Assembly: GCA_937974175.1 (NCBI GenBank) | Contig: CALJIG010000056.1 | Coordinates: forward strand, 13,009 to 77,008 | DNA length: 64,000 bases | Direction: 5' to 3' | From: an uncultured Ignavibacteria bacterium | GTDB lineage: Bacteria > Bacteroidota > Ignavibacteria > Tepidaquicellales > Tepidaquicellaceae | Shown here: positions 17,832 to 28,500 of the stretch, piece after piece | How the letters are laid out: the number at the start of each line of letters is the position of its first letter | Numbering within the stretch: position 1 is the first letter of the stretch | The notes under the pieces: generated by a model | Database searches by the model: none | What the model was told of the DNA's origin: nothing | What the model saw: the letters and a program-made list of their open reading frames with translations, nothing else | Position numbers and translations under genes: made by a program

Positions 17832-17869
17832 ACCTCCCCCTGTCCCCCTCCTTTTAAAGGAGGGGGAAG
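17831..17869 (-). repeat. REP-like palindromic element, reverse copy
   Basis: It reads AACCTCCCCCTGTCCCCCTC on the plus strand, i.e. the reverse complement orientation of the 17262 copy, with the same 10-bp hairpin core (CCCCCTCCTT, TTAAAGGAGGGGG). The stop codon of the preceding gene sits in its left edge. Confidence 0.88.
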
Positions 17870-17882
17870 AAAGTAAAATTAA

Positions 17883-18551
17883 ATGATGACCTATTCACAA
17901 ATATGGAAAACTTTTTTCTCCGATAAGAAAAACAGATATCTGTTTCCGCTTACCGTTGTTTTTCTTGTTGCCACAATGAGCATCTTTGCAAGATTTCTTG
18001 TCTTCAACGAAGGAAGAACTTATCTTGTAAAAATTAATGACCCGCTGTTCAATCTTTTCCATGCTATAGACCTCAACATAATTGCATTTCCCGTTATCTA
18101 TGTTGCGCTTATAACCTTCATTGTATATAATTCATTCAGGCCAAAAACACTTATGTTTGCTTTTAACTGCTATGCTTTAATGGTATGGATAAGAATGTTA
18201 GCAATGTATATTACGCCGCTGGATGTTCCTGCGGGAGCGATTGATTTAAACGACCCTATTGTTTTTTTAGTCGGGACAGGTGTCGCCGTGCAGAAAGATC
18301 TGTTTTTCTCCGGCCATACAGCATCGCTTACTCTTCTTGCTATTATTGTTTACAACGCTAAAAAAATATCAGGGCAGGATTATACTTTTAAGATCGATAG
18401 CTTTATGAAAATAATTTTTTTCTTCTTTCTGGCAATAGTTGCATCAAGCGTTGTACTTCAGAAAGCTCATTATACAATCGATGTCTTCGCTGCCTTCTTC
18501 TTCGCGTATGGAGCGTATAGTATTGTGAAGAAAGTGTATGGGGTGAAGTAA
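17883..18551 (+). CDS. PAP2_C / sphingomyelin-synthase-like membrane protein
   Basis: A 222-residue integral membrane protein with about six hydrophobic segments. Two catalytic blocks of the PAP2 phosphatase/lipid phosphotransferase superfamily are visible: F-F-S-G-H-T-A-S-L-T near residue 140 (C2, His) and H-Y-T-I-D-V near residue 200 (C3, His and Asp). This spacing and the H-Y-T-x-D form are typical of the PAP2_C branch that includes sphingomyelin and inositol-phosphorylceramide synthases. A role in moving phospho-head groups on membrane lipids is likely; the actual donor and acceptor are not predictable. It lies between REP-like elements (17831 and 18571), with no operon partner. Confidence 0.8.
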   Translation: MMTYSQIWKTFFSDKKNRYLFPLTVVFLVATMSIFARFLVFNEGRTYLVKINDPLFNLFHAIDLNIIAFPVIYVALITFIVYNSFRPKTLMFAFNCYALMVWIRMLAMYITPLDVPAGAIDLNDPIVFLVGTGVAVQKDLFFSGHTASLTLLAIIVYNAKKISGQDYTFKIDSFMKIIFFFFLAIVASSVVLQKAHYTIDVFAAFFFAYGAYSIVKKVYGVK

Positions 18552-18570
18552 AGTTTTTGACCTAGAGATT

Positions 18571-18608
18571 CTTCCCCCTCCTTTATAAGGAGGGGGATAG
18601 GGGGAGGT
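18571..18608 (+). repeat. REP-like palindromic element, forward copy
   Basis: CTTCCCCCTCCTTTATAAGG followed by AGGGGGATAGGGGGAGGT, identical in core and tail to the 17262 copy. Confidence 0.88.
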
Positions 18609-18702
18609 AAGGTGAAAGAGCAATCTTTGTTTGTCTTTTTGATTAATTCATTAACCCCACTCTGGCTCTACCTTTAGTAGGAAGAGGGAGATAAGTTAAA
18701 CG

Positions 18703-18738
18703 GACCTGACAGGATACAAGAACCTGTCAGGTCTTTTG
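18703..18738 (+). repeat. CCTGACAGG palindrome, possibly acting as terminator
   Basis: GACCTGACAGG (18703-18713) and CCTGTCAGGTC (18723-18733) form a perfect 11-bp stem over a 9-base loop and are followed by TTTTG. The same palindrome recurs at 31892-31917, 31941-31967 and 37275-37304, so it is a second dispersed family. Confidence 0.8.
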
Positions 18739-18759
18739 TTTTATTCACTCGTACCGAAG

Positions 18760-19000
18760 TCCCCCTCCTTACTAAGGAGGGGGATTTAGGGGGCGGTAAT
18801 GATACCTCACCCCTAACCCCTCTCCTTAGTAAGCTATCGTTTATCAAGTCCCACTATAGCGGGAGAGAGGGGAACATGAACACAAAAAAACCTGACTCCG
18901 CTTTCGCAGAATCAGGTTTCTTAAATTTCGTTAAACCACCCCTAACCCCTCCGTGGTAAGCTATCAAATATCAAGTCCCGCTTCAGCGGGAGAGGGGAAC
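18760..19000. repeat. Cluster of REP-like elements with an embedded terminator
   Basis: A forward element (18760-18797, TCCCCCTCCTTACTAAGGAG with tail GGGGGCGGT) is followed by two reverse-type copies (18805-18875 and 18931-19000). Both reverse copies carry an insertion of the form GTAAGCTATC-n-ATCAAGTCCC followed by an AGCGGGAGA-type arm. Between them, AAACCTGA (18888-18895) and TCAGGTTT (18912-18919) make a hairpin with an A-run on its left, a plausible minus-strand terminator for the gene ending at 19008. Confidence 0.75.
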
Positions 19001-19007
19001 ACAGAGA

Positions 19008-22000
19008 TTAAAAATCAAATCCGAACAACATACCGAAGTAAACTCTCCACTCTTTTCCGTAAGTAACATCTTCACCCTGGAATCTTTTTGTGAACTGGTC
19101 TAAGCCGTAGGCTGCATTTAAAAATACACTGGTTGGGAATACATACCAGCTGAATGCCTGCAATCTAAGCTCGCCGCCGATATCTTTTTTGAAATCGGAT
19201 AGCTTCGTATCTTTTTCATCCCATGCATTACCGAAGTCGCCGTAGATGGAGAAGTACAGCTTATCAAGATAGAACGGTGAAATTCTTGTATCTATTTTTG
19301 TCAGAACCGGAATTCTGTATGTAAGATTTGCAGTTGCCATTCTTCCTCCGCCGATAGCATAGAAAGGATATCCCTTCATGCCCGGCAAGCCTGATGCATA
19401 GAAGTTATAAAAATCTTCTACCTGCGGTCCGAAGATAGTTGCGCCTTTCAGTTTTAATCCGAGCGAATGTGTACCGAATAAAGAAACGCTCTGGCTTAGC
19501 TCAGCTTGCAGCTTATGAAGTCTTCTGTTTTCATATAAAGTTGTTGTCGTTCCGTCATCATTAACAATAATCTCAGGGTTCAGTCGGCTGCTTTCATAGT
19601 CATACTGTATATCTATTTTTCTTCCTATAGGATTTATATCAGAATTCTTTCCGGGTAATTCATAACTGTAATTGTATCCGAATGAAAAATTACTTGCTAA
19701 GAAATAATTCTCAGATGAAGAACGTACAGATACACCTGATGCAAGACCGAATGCATCAAGCTTGTAAGCATACTTTGAGAACGTATATAAAAATCTGAAA
19801 TCGTGATTAACATTTATCATCTTCCATTTCATGCCTGCATCGAATGAAAGCAAGTCGTATGTTATAGGCACGTTAAGCGTATCAGCGCCTGCAAGAAGCT
19901 GTCCTGTTGATGAACGCGATACGTTGTATCCTGCAAAAGTAAACTTAGGGTCGAAGCCGAGCTTTCTTGTGAAGAACTTATCAAAGACCGGCATTCCGTT
20001 TGTATACTCAAACTGCGCAAAGATATCTCTTTCGCCTTTTCTGTTTATTGCTGCGCCGCCGAAGATAGAGTAACGTCCCATAGTTTCACTGGAGAAAAAA
20101 TATAATCCCGGCTTTATAGCGTCAAGGAAATTTCCGTCCTTTGTATAATTATCGAATCTTAACAGAGGCACAATAAACAGCGGTGTAAATGTGCTTCTGT
20201 ATTCTTTCTTTTCATACTTCGCTACATTCTTATCGTTGAACGCTTTCAGCGAATCCCAATTATAATTATTTTCCGGAGCGTTCTTATCATAGTTCTCCGA
20301 ATATTTTTCAATAAGTCTCGGAGGCTTATCATAATTTTTTATTTCACTTAAAGAATATGCTTTGTAGTTTTTTAACTCGGCTATTTTGTAACCTGTTGAG
20401 GTGTATTGTGAGTAAGCCAAATTTCCTTTCCCGTCAACCGATGGCATAAATGCTCCGCCTGTTACATTGGTAAGCTGTGTTGTTTCCTTAGTGTCGAAAT
20501 TATATTTGTAAATATTGAAGATACCCGTAATGTTGCATGCATAGAATAAATCCGCTCCGTCCTTTGAGAACACCGCAGTACGGTAATCGACACCTGGCTG
20601 TCCTAATACGTTAGTAAGCGCACCGGTAGCAATATCTACGCTTACAATTTTTCTTGACTCCTCAAATGCATAATCGAAGATTATTGATTTTCCGTCAGGT
20701 GAAAATTTCGGATTGAAAACCTGTTCGCCGTTATTGAATGCAGTAAGCGGGTCATTATTTTTTCCGTTCGCATCTGCGTATTGAAGGTTCATTGTTCCGT
20801 CTTTATTCACTACGAAGCAGACAAATTTGCCGTCACGTGAATAAGAAGGTGAGTATGCTCTTAAGTTTTCTGTTAAGCGTGTTTCTTTTTCCGTGCTTAG
20901 TTCATATTCATATAAATCGTATACAACTGCTCCGTGAATTGTCGGCGGTGAATTTCTTTTTGCAAAAATTATTTTTTTGCCGTCAGGCGACCAGTTGTAA
21001 TTTGTTGATACCGGCGCAGTAACAAGCTTTGATTTCTTTGCTGCCACATCATATAAAAATAATCCTGTAGTTCCGTAATCATAATCCTGATTTGAAAGAT
21101 ATGCTATCTTGCTTCCGTCGGGTGAGAACTGCGGATAATAATTTGCAAAGCCAAGCTTCTCAATTATTTCTCCTTTTACTTCAGTTTCTTTTACCCCTCT
21201 CATTCTTTCTGCATAATCTTTTTCAAGAAATGCTTTCCACTCCAGATAAACCTGTTTGCCGTCTTTGCCAAGCGCATCTTTCATAGCGGCATCCATTGAG
21301 AAATTTGTGAAGTCGCCAAGTGAATTTGAAATCGTCCTTAATTTATCTTCTCCGTATGTTGCGGCAATGTACCGTGTTAATCCGAAGCCGAGGTTATAAA
21401 TCGATTCTGCTTTTAATGATGTTATAGAGGAGAACTGTCCCATTTCTTCCCATGAAAGAAGATTGCCGTCAAGTATATAGCTTCTTAAAATCATATCTCT
21501 GTTAGCATCCCAGTAGTCGTAGCTGAGCTGCTGGCGCTGATACTGAGCAGTACCTTCGGCAAACCATGCAGGCACACCTACTCCTGATAGCGGATAAGAT
21601 ACAATTACGTTCGGGTAACCATAGAGCACATCAGGTCTTCTTTCTTGTTCATAGTTAAGCCATTGAAGATAAATGGCAGGCATATTCTGTGTGTATCTTA
21701 GTGAAGCCTGTATCTGTATTGCGTGAGTGAACTCGTGAGTGATAACGTTTCTCAGCCAGTTATGTGTTCCCCGCAGGTCGTAGTCTAAGGCAGATGCGAA
21801 AATTTCAATTCTGTTTCCGTAGTAGTCAGTAGCTCCGTTTGCAATATCGGAAACGTCATTAACGACGAAAGAAATTTTCTTATCGGGTTCGTATTTATAG
21901 AGGGCGGTGATTGGACCGTAAACTTCCTCCGCAATTTTTGCAATAGTGCTGGCAGTGCGTTCAGTTCCGCTGTGATATAATACAAAGAAGTGCGGAGTTT

Positions 22001-22127
22001 CAATTGAGAACCAGTCCAGCTCGGGGTGCGGCTCAAACTGAGAATAAACGCTGCCTGAATTAAACAAGGGAACAAAATTAAAAAATGAGCATAAAAACAG
22101 AACAACAATAACTTTGCTTTTTAACAT
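19008..22127 (-). CDS. Gluzincin peptidase-like / PD40 beta-propeller / outer-membrane barrel fusion
   Basis: About 1039 residues from the ATG at 22127 (a TTG 24 bases upstream would add MQNQKKSL). A signal peptide ends at V-Y-S-Q. Residues ~40-310 look like a peptidase-MA-type gluzincin domain: I-T-H-E-F-T-H-A-I supplies the HExxH zinc site and P-A-W-F-A-E-G-T-A-Q-Y the downstream Glu ligand. Residues ~320-620 contain repeated F-S-P-D-G-x-K-I units of a TolB/PD40 propeller. The last ~400 residues are strand-rich and end V-Y-F-G-M-L-F-G-F-D-F, with F-G-N-A-W before, as in Omp85-type barrels. Probably an outer-membrane protein with a periplasmic or surface peptidase. Divergent from sprA. Catalytic residues look intact. 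Confidence 0.82.
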   Translation of the reverse strand: MLKSKVIVVLFLCSFFNFVPLFNSGSVYSQFEPHPELDWFSIETPHFFVLYHSGTERTASTIAKIAEEVYGPITALYKYEPDKKISFVVNDVSDIANGATDYYGNRIEIFASALDYDLRGTHNWLRNVITHEFTHAIQIQASLRYTQNMPAIYLQWLNYEQERRPDVLYGYPNVIVSYPLSGVGVPAWFAEGTAQYQRQQLSYDYWDANRDMILRSYILDGNLLSWEEMGQFSSITSLKAESIYNLGFGLTRYIAATYGEDKLRTISNSLGDFTNFSMDAAMKDALGKDGKQVYLEWKAFLEKDYAERMRGVKETEVKGEIIEKLGFANYYPQFSPDGSKIAYLSNQDYDYGTTGLFLYDVAAKKSKLVTAPVSTNYNWSPDGKKIIFAKRNSPPTIHGAVVYDLYEYELSTEKETRLTENLRAYSPSYSRDGKFVCFVVNKDGTMNLQYADANGKNNDPLTAFNNGEQVFNPKFSPDGKSIIFDYAFEESRKIVSVDIATGALTNVLGQPGVDYRTAVFSKDGADLFYACNITGIFNIYKYNFDTKETTQLTNVTGGAFMPSVDGKGNLAYSQYTSTGYKIAELKNYKAYSLSEIKNYDKPPRLIEKYSENYDKNAPENNYNWDSLKAFNDKNVAKYEKKEYRSTFTPLFIVPLLRFDNYTKDGNFLDAIKPGLYFFSSETMGRYSIFGGAAINRKGERDIFAQFEYTNGMPVFDKFFTRKLGFDPKFTFAGYNVSRSSTGQLLAGADTLNVPITYDLLSFDAGMKWKMINVNHDFRFLYTFSKYAYKLDAFGLASGVSVRSSSENYFLASNFSFGYNYSYELPGKNSDINPIGRKIDIQYDYESSRLNPEIIVNDDGTTTTLYENRRLHKLQAELSQSVSLFGTHSLGLKLKGATIFGPQVEDFYNFYASGLPGMKGYPFYAIGGGRMATANLTYRIPVLTKIDTRISPFYLDKLYFSIYGDFGNAWDEKDTKLSDFKKDIGGELRLQAFSWYVFPTSVFLNAAYGLDQFTKRFQGEDVTYGKEWRVYFGMLFGFDF

Positions 22128-22524
22128 TAAAGATTTTTTTTGATTTTGCAAATCGGATTTAAAATTATTTTTATTTAACGAAGAGGAGTATCACATAGTT
22201 CCTTACTCCGTTTTATTTGCAGAAGTGTATTTACCGTTCGTTCTTTACAAGTAACACAGAGACCTCAGATTTATATGATTACACAGATGTAAATTGAAAT
22301 AAACTTTAAAAAGTTTTATCAATCAGTGACATCATAAAAAATCATAATCATCAGTGTTGCCGTTTTAAAAACTTGCGGCGGTTTCAGCAGGTAGAAATTT
22401 TTTTCTATATTTTAAAGATTTGATTTTATATTATTGTTAAGCAATCGGCAAAAAACACAAACAAAAAAACTAAACAAAACTTATCGAGACGACCTCTACG
22501 ATTTTTAATTTAAGCAGAGCGTAA
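22128..22524. other. Divergent promoter region
   Basis: About 400 bases lie between the start of the minus-strand peptidase/propeller gene and the plus-strand sprA. They are AT-rich, with no ORF, hairpin or repeat recognised, and must hold promoters for both directions. I could not place a convincing Bacteroidota -33/-7 pair. Confidence 0.45.
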
Positions 22525-25500
22525 TTGAAATTAAAGTCAAACATTACATTTCAATCGACTTTATTCCTTCTAGCAATTTTAGTCACTTTCATCGCCTCCT
22601 TCGGTGATGCTCATGCACAGGGAAGAAGAGGAAAAGATATTATCATTATCACCGGAAATCCGCTGGATTCTTCGTTCACGTCCGTATTGGATTCTGTTGA
22701 TAAGGCAAGGCAGGACTCTATTCGAAGACTGCCTGTGGATTCTACTGCCCGTATTAAATATTTTAAATACATCGCTCCGTACAACTACGGAACTAAGCCT
22801 AATACAACTCTTTCTCCTATTATTTTAGGAGGCTCATCTGAAATAAAATATGAAGTACAGTTTGATTCCCTTAATAATGTAATTATCCGCGAGACTTTCA
22901 ACGGCGAAGATATTAAAGCTCCGCTTGTAATGCCCATCGATGCATATTTAAAACTGCTCTCACGGGAAAAGCAGCGAAGTATATTCAGTGATATCGTAAA
23001 TGCAAAGTTTCAGGGCAATACACAGGATGACCTGAGCAAGCTGTTTGAAAAGATTACAAATATTACTATTCCTCTTCCGTTTAAGTCAGAAACTATTTTC
23101 GGTCCGCCGACAATTAATCTGAGCATTAACGGTATTATAGATATTACGGCTTCATACCAGAAAATCTCAAGTGAAATTACAAGCGCTGTTAGTCCGGATA
23201 ATACCCAGAACAATATTAATTTCAAGCAGGATGTACAGGTAACTGCCCGCGGTAAAGTCGGGGATAAGCTTAGCATAGATGCTGACTGGAACACTACAAG
23301 AACATTCGATTTCGAGAACCAGCTAAAACTTAGATACGATGGTTATGCAGATGAAGTTATTCAGAAGATAGAAGCCGGTAACGTATCGCTTGATACAAAG
23401 AACAGTTTAGTTCAGTCATCTCAGGCATTGTTCGGTATAAGAGGTGAGTTTAAGCTCGGACCGTTAACACTTACAACAGTTATCTCTCAGAAAAAAAGTA
23501 AGCAGGAGACAAAAGATTTCTCCGGCGGGGCAACACAGCAGGATTTTACCATTAATGTTTATAATTACTCTGATAACCATTACTTCTTAGATACAGCTTA
23601 CAGGTCAAATTTCACGGATTATATGGCTGACGGATTTTTAGAGCCGGGACCAAACCAGGACCGTCAGGTTTCATTAGATAATTTTGAAGTATGGGTACAG
23701 ACACAAAACACTACGGCAGATAGAAAAAATGTATCTTTGATAATCGATTTGCCTGCACTGCAGGATATAGGCGGTACTTATGATACATCATACTACAGAC
23801 CTATTCAGACTCCCGGAAGAAGATATTTTGGTATATTCAGAAAGCTGTCACCTACAGAGTATACAATTAATACTCAGGCAGGGTTTATCAGTCTTAAAAC
23901 AAACGTAAATGAAAATGATTATATCGGAGTAACATATAAAGAAATAGGAACAGGTCGAAGGTTTGGTACAAACTCGGTTGAGTTCACTCAGGATACGCTG
24001 GTATTAAAGATGGTAAAGGCAGGAAATATAAGTCCTTCAATAGATACCTTGGCATGGGCTTTAAAGTTAAAAAATATATACCGCCTTCCTGTATCAAGAG
24101 TTGTTGAAGATGGATTTGAATTCAAGGTTAGTTTTGTTGACCCTAACAACCTCACACAGTCTCCGAGCTTGCCTAACGGTAGACAGGTATTGGATGTTGT
24201 AGGACTTGATAAATTTATTGGTAAAGGACCACAGCAAGGGCAGGACAATAGTTTCGATTTCCTTTCTGGCAGAACTGTAAATACTGAAACGGGCGATATT
24301 ATTTTCCCGACACTTCAGCCATTCTTAGACCCGATACTGGCAGCTACAAATGACACTTCATTAGTGTTCCGTGAAATTTACACAAAACTGAAATCCGAAG
24401 CATCTATTTCTCCTAATAACTCTAAATATATTATTACCGGTAAAGCAAGAGGGGAATCAGGCGTAAGCAGCACAGTAAATCTTGGTTTTAACGTTGTAGA
24501 AGGAAGCGTTATTGTAAAAGTTGGTGAAACACCTTTAACGGTGAATCAGGATTACGTTGTAGATTATACAACGGGAACTGTAACAATTAAAAATGCTGCT
24601 GCATTAGCATCTAAAGATTTAAAGATTTCATACGAGCAGAATGAACTTTTCTCATTAGCATCGAAAACATTCATAGGAGCCAGAGCAGATTATAAAATAA
24701 GCGATAAGACTACTTTAGGTTTTACATACGTAAATTTAAAGCAGGAAACATTAAACGATAAAGTAAGAATAGGTGAAGAGCCGACAAACAACTCTATGTT
24801 TGGTGTTGACTTCACTACTGAAATAAAATCAAAGCTTCTCACAAAATTTGTAAATTATCTGCCCGGGTTTAACTCGAAAGAAGAATCAGGCTTTACATTC
24901 AAAGGTGAGTTTGCAATGATAACAGGCGACCCTAATACTAAGAAAAGCAATATACCATCCGATAATAACGAAGCAGTTGCCTATGTAGATGATATGGAAG
25001 GCTCGAAGAAAATTATTTCTCTCGGCTCTAATTATACTACGTGGACAGTCAGTTCCATACCGGTAAATTTAAAAACTCCGGGCATAACTGCAATTCCCGA
25101 TACACTGATTCCGCTTTATCAGTCAATCAGAGGAAGGATGCGCTGGTATAATATTCCAAACGATGTCAGCATAAAAGATATTTATCCGTTGAGAGATGTT
25201 GCCGCAGGGCAGGACAGGATAACGCCTTTCTATATTACCTATAACCCTAATGACAGAGGACAGTATAATTATAATACACTTTATAATAATAAGAATAACG
25301 GAACTGTAGCTGATACAATGCTTCCGTTCAAAGCACAGACTTTTAACGGTATTATGAAGTATCTGAATTCAACCACTACAGATTTAGTCAGTGAAAATAT
25401 TAACTTCATTGAGTTCAGTATGCGTGTTTTCAGTGGAACTTCACTTGCAGGAAATACAAATGCTAAACTAAATATTGACCTCGGAATTATCAGTGAAGAT

Positions 25501-28500
25501 GCTATCCCTAACGGAATATTAAATACGGAAGATAAAAATAATAACGGTACGCTTGAAGTTCCACCCGGAACTGATGAAGATGTTGGTCTGGATATGTTAA
25601 TTAAAGCTGATGAAATTGTGCGGTATCCGGGATTAGGTACTGACCCTAGTTTAGATGATAACGGTGACGGAACAAGCATTAACTACGATATAATAAATGG
25701 AACTGAAAATAACAGATTCTACGACGGCGGTAATAAGCCCGATACAGAAGACCTTAATAAAAATGGTACGCTCGATAAAACAGATGCCTACAGAACATAT
25801 TCGGTATCACTTGATACCGTCAATAATACACGTATTGTAGGAAGAGGCTCGAACGGATGGGCTCAGTACAGAATTCCTTTATCTGAGTTCAGTGATAGAA
25901 TTAACAATGCCGGTCTTAATAATGTGCAATATGTAAGAATATGGGTAACAGGTCTATCAGATACGTTAAGAGTCGCATTGGTAGATTTAAACTTAGTAGG
26001 TAATCAATGGGTAAAGCCAAACAAAGATGATACCACTTATAGTATTTCAGTAGTAAGTATTGAAGAAAATCCTCAGATTTATCAAAGTCCTGTAGGCGGA
26101 GATATTTTAAGACAGACAGTTATAAACCAGAATTCTGCAAATACAAAATCGAACGAATCATCTTTATCTATTGATGTAAGAAATCTTTCCGATAACGGAT
26201 TAAGAAAGTATGCAAGAAAAGATTACGGCTCGGCTCCGCTGGATTTGTTCAATTACAAAAGAATGAAATTATTTGTAAACGGCGACCCGACCTTTAACTA
26301 TACAAATGAAAATATTTACGATGCTGCAATGGTTGTACGTATCGGTACCGACTCAAACAACTATTATGAATACCGCTCTCCTATCCGACCTGATGTTCGT
26401 CCCGGTCAGCCGTGGAATGCGCAGAACGAAGTTACAATTAATTTTACTGACCTTGCTGCTATAAAGCTGGCGCGCGATTCCACAGGTATATCTCAGGCAT
26501 TTCCTGTGCCAAACGGACCTCCGGGGTCATTCTATATTATAAAGGGAAATCCTGCGCTTAATATTATACGTGAAATTGTTCTTGGTGTGGAAAAGAACCG
26601 GAGCTCTCTCAATACATCGCTTACGGGAAGCACATGGTTCAATGAAATACGGCTATTGAAAGTAAACGATGATAACGGCTATGCATATAATTTTTCTGCC
26701 GGGCTGAAACTCTCTGACCTTATGCTTATGAATCTGAATTATTCTAAAGTCGACCCGAACTTCCACGCAATTGACGGAAGAGTCGGCTCACGGAATACAG
26801 GTCAGAACTGGGACCTCAGCGCTACGTTCAATGCGCATAAGCTTATTAATAATGCATTTGTATCTTTATTCGGTTCTGAAAAATGGGCGAACTTTATAAA
26901 CATGCCGATTACTTTCAGGCACAGTGAAAATTTAGTAAAGCCGAAATATTTCCCGGGTACAGACGTCGAAGTTACAACTGCATCTGACCAGAAATATCAG
27001 CAGGTGCTTTCAGCAACGGGCGATGAAAATCTTGCAAGGAATCAGAGTGAAAATTTAATTTTTGAATCACAGACTTTGGGTGTACAGAACAGCATTAATA
27101 TTTCCGGAATGTCTTTTAATATTCCTATTGATAATTATTTCTTTAAGAATATTCTTAACCGCTTCCAGTTTAATGTTAATGCAAATCTCGGAGATTCGCG
27201 TAACGAAACTTATGCTTCACGAAGCGAGTTTCAGCTTTCCGGCGGTGTTGCATTTGCTACTGATTTCGGAATTAGTGATAAGCTGCATTTAAATCTTGGG
27301 AAGCTGCTTCCGTTCGGTGAAAAATTTAAAGAAGCAAAACTATACTTCTTCTTTCCTTTCATAGGTCTTACGCCTTTATTCACCAGTAATTTTACCGCAG
27401 CTTCAGATTTCAGCAGAACTAAGAATGAATCTCAGCAAAGAAGACTTGCCAACCCTGATGCTATAACAAGATTATTCGGGGCAAACAGAAGTTTTGGTAT
27501 GGACTGGAAATTTATTGAGAACTGGATTGTAGATCTGACCGGAAGCTATCAGTTCAGAGCAGGCAGTGACCTTACAGGATTTGAAACATATCTGGATAGC
27601 GCCAGAACACAAAGACCGACAGGTGAAATTGTAGATGATATATTCTTTAACAACGGATTCATTAATTTTGGAAAAGACCTTACTTATACTCAGTCAGTAT
27701 TGGTACATCCCAAATTTAATTTCCCTGTAATTGATAAGTTCCTTACATTCAATCTTGATTATAGTGTTACATATGGTTGGACAGACCCGAATACGACAAC
27801 TAACTTAGGTTACAATGTCGGATTCCAGAATTCTGTTACATCAGGCGCAACGGTAAAGCTATCGGAACTGTTCTCTATTTTCAAAAAGAGTGATACTCCT
27901 CCGGGCACAAATCCTACAGGTGAAGAAGATAAATTCAGGAATAAACTGTACAAGCGCAATTCTTATCTGAGAAGTGATTCTACTTCAAGCGGAAAGACTG
28001 ACCCTGCAGAACTGCTAAAAGTATTTAAAACATTTTTACCTGAAAATATTACTGTATCTGTTACGCAGTCAAATCAGGTATTCAATACAAATATCAGCGG
28101 CCGACCTGGCTTTGCAAACTTCTGGCTTTATCCGACTGCAAATGAGCAGTATGGTCCCTCAAGGTCATATCAGCTCGGGCTGGGAAGAGATCCGGGATTA
28201 AGAACAGCGAATGTTAATAACCTGACCGATGCTTTCAACCTTAATAACGATTTACAGTTCAGCACTACTATAAGCCCTATTTTCCCCGAAGCTGTGCGTA
28301 TGGGTGTTACTTTTAAAACTTCATGGGGAAATAATACTACCAGATTGTTTAATACTGATTCCGTTGGTATTGATAATCGCACGGCAAGTATTTCAAATCT
28401 CCGTACAAAAGCAATATCAACATTCTTTGTTGGTGATGTGGAGAAGTTTACCATAGAAGGGGATTCAACTTCAGGCAGATTCTTTGCAGATGCAGTAAAG

